The notes under the pieces were generated by a model that was given only the letters and a program-made list of their open reading frames with translations, was not told the DNA's origin and did no database searches. A DNA stretch of 64,000 bases from Brevibacterium casei CIP 102111 (GTDB lineage: Bacteria > Actinomycetota > Actinomycetes > Actinomycetales > Brevibacteriaceae): contig NZ_FXZC01000006.1 in NCBI RefSeq assembly GCF_900169275.1, positions 1 to 64,000 on the forward strand. Reading direction: 5' to 3'. A program made the position numbers and the translations under genes. Position 1 is the first letter of the stretch; each line of letters begins with the position of its first letter. This document shows positions 48,053 to 56,092 of this stretch, piece by piece.

Positions 48053-48094
48053 GCGCGCTGCGCTCAGCGCGCTGCGCTCAGCGCGCTTCGCTGA
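48053..48094. repeat. 3 x 14-bp tandem repeat after guaB
   Basis: Two exact copies of GCGCGCTGCGCTCA and a third with two changes (GCGCGCTTCGCTGA) lie head to tail, 10 bases after the guaB stop. Each unit is itself partly self-complementary. Confidence 0.85.
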
Positions 48095-48118
48095 GCACGC
48101 CTCGCGGAAAACCCGATC

Positions 48119-48154
48119 GGCCGCGGCACCCCGCACACGCAGGGTGCCGCGGCC
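48119..48154 (+). terminator. guaB terminator
   Basis: GGCCGCGGCACCC (48119-48131) and GGGTGCCGCGGCC (48142-48154) form a perfect 13-bp stem with a 10-base loop, followed directly by GTTCTGATTC. Confidence 0.82.
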
Positions 48155-48158
48155 GTTC

Positions 48159-48220
48159 TGATTCACTTTTCGCCCGATCCATCGGGTCGCGAACCGACCG
48201 ATCGGGCGAAAAGTGAATCA
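48159..48220. repeat. 62-bp intergenic palindrome, copy 2
   Basis: It begins TGATTCACTTTTCGCCCGAT and ends ATCGGGCGAAAAGTGAATCA, with a CGGGTCGCGAACCG centre. Length and arms match copies 1 and 3. It starts four bases after the guaB terminator stem. Confidence 0.9.
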
Positions 48221-48450
48221 AGCGGGCGCGAGGCGGCGACGCGGCGGACCGGGAGTGGCTCCGACCGGCCGCAGACGTGCCCACGAGCGCGGGTGTGACG
48301 GGAATCACAGATCGGATCTCAGGGCAGGAGACCTTGCGCAGGCGGTCCCTGCGATCCGCGCGCCTGCGGGGATCTCCCGCACGGGCATTCCGGCAAGGTC
48401 ACTTCTGTAGTCGCCGCGCGCGGGTGATTGCTCAGCACATTTCCGTCGAC

Positions 48451-48469
48451 TTAGGGTAGGTTTCCCTAA
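48451..48469. promoter_or_regulatory. DtxR/IdeR-type iron box of the siderophore operon
   Basis: TTAGGGTAGGTTTCCCTAA matches the DtxR/IdeR consensus at 15 of 19 positions, and its outer arms (TTAGGG / CCCTAA) are perfectly complementary. It lies 50 bases before the monooxygenase start, so synthesis should be switched on by iron limitation. Confidence 0.82.
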
Positions 48470-48518
48470 TGCAATCGGGTTGACCCGGTCCGCATACGAA
48501 GGAGGCTGCCGAACGCCC

Positions 48519-50228
48519 ATGACTGCCCAGCATTCTCACACGCACGCACCGCCGTCCACATCTCGATCGAACCCCCAGGTGAGCGACCCACGTCGACAGC
48601 AGATCAGCGCCGCTGACACCCGTGTCCACGACATCGTCGGCATCGGCATCGGGCCCTTCGGCCTCGGGCTTGCCGCCCTGTCCGACCCGCTGCCCGACGT
48701 CGACGCGGTCTTCCTCGACCGGCGACCGGAGTTCAGATGGCATCCGGGCATGATGATTGAAGGTGCCACGGTCCAGGTCCCGTTCCTCGCCGACCTCGTC
48801 ACCATGGCCGATCCGACCTCACCCTTCTCGTTCCTCCAATTCCTCAAGGACCGCGGCCGGCTCTACCCGTTCTACATCCGCGAATCCTTCTATCCCCTGC
48901 GCGCCGAGTTCGACGAGTACTGCCGGTGGGTCGCCGCGCAGCTCGGGAGTCTGCGCTGGAACCGGGCCGTCACCTCGGTGACCGATGTCGATGGGATCTA
49001 TGAGATCACCGCCGAGGTGACCGACACTTGCGGGCGGATCGTCGACATCGAGAGCTACCGCGCCCGCCACGTCGTCCTCGGCGTCGGCACCCAGCCGGTC
49101 CTGCCCGACGCCCTCGCCGAACTGCTGACAGGCGAGCGGACCGAGACCGCCAGCAGCGCCGCCGGGACTCGTCGCGGTGACGAGGGACCTGCTCGCAGGG
49201 GCGGACCGGTCATCCACACCGCGGACTACCTCGATCACCGCGAGGAGCTGCTCGAGAGCGGATCCGTGACGATCATCGGCAGCGGACAGTCGGCGGCCGA
49301 GATCTACCGCGACCTCATCGAAGACGCCGAGGCGCGCGGTGTCCGCCTCGACTGGGTGACCCGCTCGCCGCGGTTCTTCCCGATGGAGTACACGAAGCTC
49401 ACCCTCGAGATGACCTCCCCGGAGTACACCGACCACTTCCGCGCCCTGCCCGATGACCTGCGCGGACGCATCGGTCGCGAGCAGCGCACCCTCTACAAGG
49501 GCATCAGCGGAGACCTCATCGACGACATCCACGACACGCTCTACCGGCTCAGCCGCGGCGGCCGATCGCTGCTGACGAACCTTGTCACCGACGCCGAACT
49601 CATCGCCGCGCACACTGATGGGCGAGGCGCCGCCGCCCACCCTGATGGGCCAGGTGCGTCCGCGCACCCGCACGAGCACGGAGCTGACACCCGCAGCGCC
49701 CCGGGGGAGTACCTCCTCGAGTTCCGCCACACCGTCCTCGATGAGCGCTTCACCCGCCGGACCGGGGCGATCGTCGCGGCGACCGGCTACCGAGCGAGCG
49801 TTCCCGACTTCCTCACCCCGATCCGAGAGGAGATCCGCCTCGACGATCAGGGGCGGTTCGCCGCCGACCGCGACTACACGCTCAACGAGGCGGGGACGCT
49901 CCACGTCCTCGGAGTCGAGGAGCACACCCACGGCGTCACCGCGCCTGACCTCGGCTTCGGCCCGTGGCGTGCCTCGGTCGTGCTCGCGCAGGTGACCGGC
50001 CGGGAGCCCTACCTGATCGAACGTCGGATCGCCTTCCAGACCTTCGGAGTCCCCAGCGCCGAGGCGCCTGCGGAGTCCCCTGCGGCCGCTGTGGCCCAGC
50101 CCGGGCACCCTGATGACCCCGGAGTCCCAGCCCATCCCGGCGACACGGCCCACCCCAACGACACGCATCCCGACGACACCCATCTCGGCGACGCAGCCGC
50201 ACCATCCAAGGAGATGACCCACGCATGA
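48519..50228 (+). CDS. Lysine/diamine N-hydroxylase of siderophore synthesis (IucD/DesB-like)
   Basis: This flavin monooxygenase of 569 residues hydroxylates the side-chain amine of lysine, ornithine or cadaverine, the first step to a hydroxamate. FAD binds at GIGIGPFGLGLAAL (residues 41-54) and NADPH at IGSGQSAAEIYRDL (about 250-263). The closing family motif ATGYRASVPDFL is near residue 425. Two low-complexity segments rich in His, Asp and Pro are unusual: one about 365-395 and the last 50 residues, where units such as HPDD, HPGD and HPND recur. The ATG at 48519 has AAGGAGG upstream; a TTG at 48480 is less likely. It overlaps the next gene by 4 bases. Confidence 0.88.
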   Translation: MTAQHSHTHAPPSTSRSNPQVSDPRRQQISAADTRVHDIVGIGIGPFGLGLAALSDPLPDVDAVFLDRRPEFRWHPGMMIEGATVQVPFLADLVTMADPTSPFSFLQFLKDRGRLYPFYIRESFYPLRAEFDEYCRWVAAQLGSLRWNRAVTSVTDVDGIYEITAEVTDTCGRIVDIESYRARHVVLGVGTQPVLPDALAELLTGERTETASSAAGTRRGDEGPARRGGPVIHTADYLDHREELLESGSVTIIGSGQSAAEIYRDLIEDAEARGVRLDWVTRSPRFFPMEYTKLTLEMTSPEYTDHFRALPDDLRGRIGREQRTLYKGISGDLIDDIHDTLYRLSRGGRSLLTNLVTDAELIAAHTDGRGAAAHPDGPGASAHPHEHGADTRSAPGEYLLEFRHTVLDERFTRRTGAIVAATGYRASVPDFLTPIREEIRLDDQGRFAADRDYTLNEAGTLHVLGVEEHTHGVTAPDLGFGPWRASVVLAQVTGREPYLIERRIAFQTFGVPSAEAPAESPAAAVAQPGHPDDPGVPAHPGDTAHPNDTHPDDTHLGDAAAPSKEMTHA

Positions 50229-52819
50229 GCACCGACACGACAACGGCCGACACACCGACGGTCGACCCCACGACCGAGACCAGGGGCACGAGCACCTCGG
50301 CGCCGGAGATCATCATCCTTCCCCTGCGCCCCGACCGGCACTCCGCAGACGTTCATACGTGGCTGAGCCATCCGCGTTCGCACTTCTGGCAGATGACCGA
50401 CCTCGACGAACCGGCGGTGCGGAACTACCTTGCCGCGATCCGCGCCTCGGTCGATGAGAACGGATGGATCGGGCTCGTCGACGGGAGACTGACCTTCTAC
50501 GTCGAGACCTACCTGCCGGCGATCCTCATCCCCACCGAAGTGGTCCCCGAGACCCCGGGCGACATTGGCATGCACCTGCTCGTCGCCCCACCGGACGGGC
50601 GCGTCGTCCACGGGCTGACCGATCGGATCATGGCGCACGTCATCGACTTCTGCCTCCGCCCGCGGGTGGAGGGCGGACGCGGTGCCACCCGTGTCATCGT
50701 CGAACCCGATGTTCGCAATGCGGCGATCCATGCGAAGAACGCGGCGGCCGGGTTCGAGGTCATCGGCGAGGCCGAGATCCCGATGGGCAATGAGACGAAG
50801 ACGGCGCTCGTCAGCGCGTGCACAAGGGCGGACTTCGCGGAGAGCAGGCTCGCTGAGCTCATCGACTCGCCTGTGCGTGCGGCAGCGGGAAGCGCGGGCG
50901 ACGGGAACTCCGCGGGCGCGGCCTCGGGGGCGGCGCGGGCCGGGACCCACCTCGGCGGGGAGGGCAGCGCTCACCTCGACGGGGAGGACTATGCCCACCT
51001 CAGCCCGGAGGTGTTCGCCGAGGTCAACAGACACCTCGTGGCCAAAGCGCTCGCCGAGTTCGCCCACGAACGCCTCATCGCCCCGGTCCGCTTCGGGGCG
51101 AGCAGTGAGGAGAGCGGTCCGGACGGTGCGCCGGAGAGGACTGCGGCGTCCTGGGTGCTCACGATCCCCACCGGAACCGGCACTGACACGGGAACTGGCA
51201 CGATCCACTACACCTTCGACGCCTCGCTGCTGCCCCTCGAGCACTGGGTCATCGACGAGACGACGATCGTGCGCCGTCGGGACGGGCAGGCCATCGGTCT
51301 CGACGCGCAGGAGTTCGTCCTCGAACTCCAGGACGTCCTCGGAGTGCCGGAGAACCTCATGTCAACGTATCTCGAGGAGATCGCGTCGACCCTGGCAGGC
51401 GGGGCCTTCAAACTCACCGAGGCGCGTGAGGGCAGGAGACCCACTGCCGCAGGCCTCGCCGACGCGGACTTCCAGACGATCGAAGCGGCGATGACCGAGG
51501 GTCACCCCGGTTTCGTCGCGAACAACGGCCGCATCGGCTTCGGGCTGCGCGACTACCGGCGCTGGGCCCCGGAGAACGGGCGGCGCAACCGTCTCGAATG
51601 GGTCGCCGTGAGCCGGGAGCATGCGCATCTGGCGCTCGGTGACGGACTCGACGAGAGCGGGCACCTGTCCTGGGTGCTCAGCGCCGACGAACGCGAACTC
51701 TTCAGCGCTCGCCTCACCGCAACCGGGCGTCGCCTCGACGAGGTCCACCTCATGCCGATCCACCCGTGGCAGGCCGAGCACCGGCTGGCGATCACGTTCG
51801 CCTCCGACATCGCACGGGGCGATCTCATCCCTCTCGGTCCCGGCCTCGACGAACACCAGGCCCAACAGTCCCTGCGGACGTTCTTCAACCACACCCGTGC
51901 CGGAGCGCCGTACGCCAAGGTCGCCCTCGCCGTGCAGAACATGGGATTCCTCCGCGGGCTCTCACCTGCCTATATGCGGGACACCCCGGCGATCAACGAC
52001 TGGGTCGCCCGCCTCGTCGACGGTGATCCGACCTTCGCCGCCTCCGGGTTCCGGGTGCTGCGGGAGCGCAGCGCGATCGGCTACACCGGTGACGCCTACC
52101 ACCGCACTCGGGAGACGAATCCGCACCGGAAGATGCTCGCCGGGCTGTGGCGGGAGAACCCGCTGCCGCTGCTCGGCGAGGGGGAGCGGACGATGACGAT
52201 GGCAGCGCTGCTCCACCGCGATCACCTCGGCGCCCCCGTCGTCGGGGAACTCATCCGTCGGTCGGGACTGGATGCCGAGGACTGGATCCGGGCCTATCTC
52301 GAGACCTATCTCCAGCCGCTCGTTCACGCGCTGCTCGCCCACGATCTCGTGTTCATGCCGCACGGGGAGAACCTCATCCTCGTGCTCGAGGACGACGTCG
52401 TCACCGGGGCGTTGATGAAGGACATCGGCGAGGAGGTCGCCTACCTCGGTGAGGGCCGACTGCCGACCGAGGTCGAGCGGATCCGGGCGATCGTGCCGGG
52501 GGAGGAGAAGGCGCTGTCGATCTTCACCGACGTCTTCGATGGGGTGCTGCGCCACCTCGCGGGGATCCTCGACGTCGACGGCATCCTCGCCGCCGGTCGG
52601 TTCTGGTCGCTTGTCGCCGAGGTGCTCGACCGTTACGAGTCCACGCATCCCGAGACCGCCCGTGGGCTCGCGGGTGACATCGACCTGCGCGCCGGACGCT
52701 TCAAGCACTCGTGCCTCAACCGTCTGCAGCTGCGCAACACGACGCAGATGGTCGACCTCGGCAACCAGGCCGATTCGCTCATCTATGCGGGAACGATGCG
52801 CAACCCCGTGGGACGGTGA
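50225..52819 (+). CDS. Fused acyltransferase (IucB/DesC-like) and NIS siderophore synthetase (IucA/IucC/DesD-like)
   Basis: This two-enzyme fusion has 864 residues. Residues about 28-210 are a GNAT-type N-acyltransferase that acylates the hydroxylamine: LPLRPDRHSADVHTWLSHPR, then FYVETYLP and GDIGMHLLVAP. A Gly/Ala/His-rich linker (about 215-255) follows. Residues about 256-864 form an IucA/IucC synthetase with the ATP and carboxylate region EGHPGFVANNGRIGFGL, HPWQAEH and MPHGENLILVLEDD, ending in a FhuF-like ferric-binding part (LKDIGEEV region onward). It would join hydroxamate units by ATP-dependent amide formation, non-ribosomally. Start overlaps the hydroxylase gene (ATGA). No amino acid decarboxylase or exporter is adjacent. 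Confidence 0.88.
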   Translation: MSTDTTTADTPTVDPTTETRGTSTSAPEIIILPLRPDRHSADVHTWLSHPRSHFWQMTDLDEPAVRNYLAAIRASVDENGWIGLVDGRLTFYVETYLPAILIPTEVVPETPGDIGMHLLVAPPDGRVVHGLTDRIMAHVIDFCLRPRVEGGRGATRVIVEPDVRNAAIHAKNAAAGFEVIGEAEIPMGNETKTALVSACTRADFAESRLAELIDSPVRAAAGSAGDGNSAGAASGAARAGTHLGGEGSAHLDGEDYAHLSPEVFAEVNRHLVAKALAEFAHERLIAPVRFGASSEESGPDGAPERTAASWVLTIPTGTGTDTGTGTIHYTFDASLLPLEHWVIDETTIVRRRDGQAIGLDAQEFVLELQDVLGVPENLMSTYLEEIASTLAGGAFKLTEAREGRRPTAAGLADADFQTIEAAMTEGHPGFVANNGRIGFGLRDYRRWAPENGRRNRLEWVAVSREHAHLALGDGLDESGHLSWVLSADERELFSARLTATGRRLDEVHLMPIHPWQAEHRLAITFASDIARGDLIPLGPGLDEHQAQQSLRTFFNHTRAGAPYAKVALAVQNMGFLRGLSPAYMRDTPAINDWVARLVDGDPTFAASGFRVLRERSAIGYTGDAYHRTRETNPHRKMLAGLWRENPLPLLGEGERTMTMAALLHRDHLGAPVVGELIRRSGLDAEDWIRAYLETYLQPLVHALLAHDLVFMPHGENLILVLEDDVVTGALMKDIGEEVAYLGEGRLPTEVERIRAIVPGEEKALSIFTDVFDGVLRHLAGILDVDGILAAGRFWSLVAEVLDRYESTHPETARGLAGDIDLRAGRFKHSCLNRLQLRNTTQMVDLGNQADSLIYAGTMRNPVGR

Positions 52820-52945
52820 GTGGCGGGCCGCAGGCTGCCCGCTGCTGGGTGGAATTCCCGGCCTCCGGCTATCATCGATCCCACGGTCGCCTGCTCCGAG
52901 GCGGCTGCCGGGGCCGATGCTCCGGACTGTCCTGAAGGCGCACAC

Positions 52946-54013
52946 ATGGTCAAGCAGCACGACCGGCCGACGCTGGCCACGGTCGCCGAGCGCGCCGGAG
53001 TGAGCATCAAGACGGCCTCCCGCGTGCTCAACGGGGAGAAGCACGTCGCCAGCACCACCGCCGCCAAGGTCGAGTCGGCTGCGGAGGAGCTCGGATTTCG
53101 GCTCAACTCGGCCGCGCGCCGGTTGCGGGAGGGCAGTCGCTCGCCCTACATCGGAGTCGTGCTCTCCGACATGGGCGACCCCCTCCAAGTGCGCATCCTC
53201 GCCCGCCTCGAACACGACCTCGCCGACCGCGGGCTGCGTCCCGTCGTCACCGTGACCGGGGGAGACCCGGACATCGAGCGCAGCTTCGTCGACGACTGCC
53301 TCGGCGGGGACATGTCGGGGATCTGCGTCGTGTGCTCGCAGCCGGAGTCCGCGGACCTCTACGCCCGAGTCCCAGGGCAGGCCGCCTCGGCGAAACCAGG
53401 AGAAGTCGGGGTCGTCTCCCTCGATCCCGCCGTCGCCGGACCCGGAATCACCACGATCGCCGCCGACGACGTCGCCGCAGGCCGCCGAGCCGCCGAACAG
53501 CTCGTCCGTCACGGCCACATCAGCATCGGCGTCATCGGCGACCGATCCCTGATCGAATCGCAGGCGCGGAGGTTCGCAGGCATCCGCGAGGTCCTCGCCG
53601 GTCGCGGGGACATCGGCTGGCGGGCCTACCTCGAGACGGGTGCCCACGACCAGTCGAGCGCGAAGAACGTCGTCGCCGCCCTGCTCGGGTCCCGGGCCGC
53701 CCCGACCGCGCTCATCACGCTTTCTGCGACGGTGACGATGGGGGCGATCGACGCGAGCCGGCGACTCGACCAATGGCCCGCGGTCGTCGGCATCGACGAC
53801 TTCCCCGGAGCAGACCTCCTCGACGTCACCGTCGTCGACCCGGATGTCGACGCGATGTCCGCCGAGGCAGTGCGGGTCCTCACGGGCGACCACCGTCGCA
53901 GCTCCGGAACAGGGTCGATACCCCTCCTCACCTCGGCGAACGGCCTCACCCCGGTCCGCCTCATCCGTCGCGGCAGCGGTGAGGAGTCACCGCGCCAGGT
54001 CGCAGCACGCTGA
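52946..54013 (+). CDS. LacI-family transcriptional repressor
   Basis: This is a sugar-responsive repressor of 355 residues. The N-terminal helix-turn-helix and hinge read TLATVAERAGVSIKTASRVL (about 9-28), and a periplasmic-binding-protein-like effector domain follows (SPYIGVVLSDMGDP onward). The ATG at 52946 has CTGAAGG upstream; a longer frame from 52820 is not conserved. It is directly upstream of the sugar ABC importer. A perfect LacI-type operator lies between them, so it very likely controls these genes and possibly itself. Confidence 0.9.
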   Translation: MVKQHDRPTLATVAERAGVSIKTASRVLNGEKHVASTTAAKVESAAEELGFRLNSAARRLREGSRSPYIGVVLSDMGDPLQVRILARLEHDLADRGLRPVVTVTGGDPDIERSFVDDCLGGDMSGICVVCSQPESADLYARVPGQAASAKPGEVGVVSLDPAVAGPGITTIAADDVAAGRRAAEQLVRHGHISIGVIGDRSLIESQARRFAGIREVLAGRGDIGWRAYLETGAHDQSSAKNVVAALLGSRAAPTALITLSATVTMGAIDASRRLDQWPAVVGIDDFPGADLLDVTVVDPDVDAMSAEAVRVLTGDHRRSSGTGSIPLLTSANGLTPVRLIRRGSGEESPRQVAAR

Positions 54014-54095
54014 GCAGGCGGCTGTCGGATCCTCGGAGGGAATTCAGCGCGGACAGTTGACAAACCTCATCGGTGAGCGAAATATGACTACCAGC

Positions 54096-54111
54096 CTGAC
54101 AACGTTGTCAG
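54096..54111. promoter_or_regulatory. LacI-family operator
   Basis: CTGACAACGTTGTCAG is a perfect 16-bp palindrome with the central CG typical of LacI/GalR operators. It is 20 bases before the substrate-binding-protein start. Confidence 0.85.
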
Positions 54112-54131
54112 AATGAGGAAAGGTTTCGAGA

Positions 54132-55250
54132 ATGCGCAGTTCCCACACCCGCGAATCAGCATCGCCGAGGCGCGCCCACCGCCGGCTCACCGTCCTCGGT
54201 GCCGCCGTCGCGATCTCCGCGCTCGCCCTCAGCGGCTGCGGCAACCAGAAGGGCCAGGGCAACGACGAGGCCGGATCCGGTACCGGCTCCGACGGTGACG
54301 TCACCATTGCCCTTCTCCTGCCCGAGTCGAAGACCACCCGCTACGAGTCGCTCGACAAGCCGAACTTCGAGAAGTACGTCGCCGAAGCGAACCCGGATGC
54401 GACGGTCGAATACCGCAACGCCAACCAGGACGCCTCCCAACAGCAGCAGCAGTTCGAGGCTGCGGTGACCGAAGGAGTCGACGTCATCGTCCTCGACCCG
54501 GTCGACGCCTCGGCGGTCGCGTCGTCCCTGGCGAAGGCCGAAGCGAAGCAGATCCCCGTCGTCTCCTACGACCGCTTCTTCGACGGAGCCGACTACTACA
54601 CCTCGTTCGACAACAAGAAGATCGGCAACCTTCAGGGTCAGGCCCTCCTCGACGGGCTCAAGGCCAAGGGCGTCGACCCGAAGTCCGGGCCGGTGTGGAT
54701 GGTCAACGGCGACCCGAAGGACCCCAACGCCGCCGACTTCAAGGCCGGTGCCGAGGAGACCCTCAAGGCCGCCGGCGTCGACATCGCCGCCAGTCACGAC
54801 ACCCTCGACTGGAACCCCGATGACGCCCGGCAGTGGGTCGAAGGCCAGCTGCAAGGCGGAGGAGAGAAGCCGATCGCGATCTACGCGGCCAACGACGGCA
54901 CGGCCGGTGGGGTGCTCGCCGCAACGACGAAGGCGAAGCAGGAACCCGTCGTCACCGGCCAGGACGCCGAAGTCGACGGCCTGCAGAACATCCTCAAGGG
55001 CGAGCAGTACGCGACGATCTACAAGTCCATCCCGCCGCAGGCCGAGTACGCGGCGAAGGCCGCGGTCGCGCTCGCCAACGGCGAGGAGCCGAAGGCTGCG
55101 ACGACGTACAAGGACACTCCGACGGACTTCGTCGAAGCCAAGGTCGTCACGAAGGACACGATCAAGGACATCGTCGGCGACCAGATCAAGGCCTCGGACA
55201 TCTGCTCGGGCATCGATGAGAAGCTCTGCGCCGATGCCGGAATCGAGTAG
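54132..55250 (+). CDS. Sugar ABC transporter substrate-binding lipoprotein (XylF/ChvE-like)
   Basis: This is a periplasmic-binding-protein type 1 lipoprotein of 372 residues. The signal sequence ends in lipobox LALSGC (Cys about 36). The sugar-binding core includes ALLLPESKTTRYESLDKPNF, the VIVLDPVDASAVAS segment and PVVSYDRFFDG, then AANDGTAGGVLAA near residue 258. The pattern is that of xylose- or multi-sugar-binding proteins (XylF, ChvE). The ATG at 54132 is preceded by GAGGAAAGG. It is the first gene of the importer and lies just after the operator. Confidence 0.87.
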   Translation: MRSSHTRESASPRRAHRRLTVLGAAVAISALALSGCGNQKGQGNDEAGSGTGSDGDVTIALLLPESKTTRYESLDKPNFEKYVAEANPDATVEYRNANQDASQQQQQFEAAVTEGVDVIVLDPVDASAVASSLAKAEAKQIPVVSYDRFFDGADYYTSFDNKKIGNLQGQALLDGLKAKGVDPKSGPVWMVNGDPKDPNAADFKAGAEETLKAAGVDIAASHDTLDWNPDDARQWVEGQLQGGGEKPIAIYAANDGTAGGVLAATTKAKQEPVVTGQDAEVDGLQNILKGEQYATIYKSIPPQAEYAAKAAVALANGEEPKAATTYKDTPTDFVEAKVVTKDTIKDIVGDQIKASDICSGIDEKLCADAGIE

Positions 55251-55270
55251 GGGACGCTGAGCGCACGCCG

Positions 55271-56092
55271 ATGACTTCACAGACGAACGAGCCGACGCCC
55301 GCCTTCGGGCGGGCGTCGGCGACCACACAGCCCGTGCTCGAACTGCGCGGAATATCCAAGCGCTTCGGTGCCGTCCAGGCACTGACCGACATCAATCTCA
55401 CCATCGGCCGCGGCGAAGTCGTCGGGCTCGTCGGCGACAATGGTGCCGGCAAGTCGACGCTCATCAAGATCATCGCCGGCGTCCATGGCGCCGACGACGG
55501 CGAGCTCCTCATGGACGGCCGCCCGCAGAGGTTCTCCTCACCCAAGGACGCGCAGAAGGCGGGGGTCGCCACGGTGTTCCAGGACCTCTCCCTGTGCGAG
55601 AACCTCGACGTGGTGGCGAACCTCTTCCTCGGCCACGAGGACACTCGCGCAGGCGTCCTCGACGAAGTCGCCATGGAGGCGAAGTCGTGGGAGCTGCTGC
55701 GCAGCCTCTCGGCGAAGATCCCCAGCGTCCGGGTGCCCATCGCCGCTCTCTCCGGTGGTCAGCGCCAGACAGTCGCGATCGCTAGGTCCCTCCTCGGCGA
55801 ACCGTCGATCGTCATGCTCGACGAGCCGACCGCGGCCCTCGGAGTCGCCCAGACCGCCGAGGTGCTCAACCTCATCGAACGCCTCCGCGACCGCGACCTC
55901 GGCGTCCTCCTCGTCAGCCACAACATGGCCGACGTCCAAGCCGTGTGTGACCGCGTCCACGTCCTGCGCCTGGGCAAGGACGCCGGCGACTTCCCCGGTG
56001 ATGAGCGTACCGACGTCCTCATCGCCGCCATCACGGGAGCCAACGACAACGTCGTCACCCAGCGGGCGGCACGCAGGGGTGAGCGCCGATGA
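55271..56092 (+). CDS. Sugar ABC transporter ATP-binding protein (single cassette)
   Basis: This ATPase of 273 residues powers the importer. Walker A GDNGAGKST is at about residues 56-64, the signature LSGGQRQ at about 159-165, Walker B VMLDEPTAALG near 179-189 and the switch His in LLVSHNM. Most xylose/ribose-type importers use a double-cassette ATPase of about 500 residues. This one has only the first cassette, as in FrcA-type systems, so it should work as a homodimer. It overlaps the permease gene by 4 bases. Confidence 0.88.
   Translation: MTSQTNEPTPAFGRASATTQPVLELRGISKRFGAVQALTDINLTIGRGEVVGLVGDNGAGKSTLIKIIAGVHGADDGELLMDGRPQRFSSPKDAQKAGVATVFQDLSLCENLDVVANLFLGHEDTRAGVLDEVAMEAKSWELLRSLSAKIPSVRVPIAALSGGQRQTVAIARSLLGEPSIVMLDEPTAALGVAQTAEVLNLIERLRDRDLGVLLVSHNMADVQAVCDRVHVLRLGKDAGDFPGDERTDVLIAAITGANDNVVTQRAARRGERR

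Larger units (their letters stand above)
48043..48518. other. Intergenic region between guaB and the siderophore operon
   Basis: These 476 bases contain, in order, a 3 x 14-bp tandem repeat, the guaB terminator, a 62-bp palindrome copy, about 230 bases with nothing recognised, and the iron box with the siderophore promoter. Confidence 0.7.
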
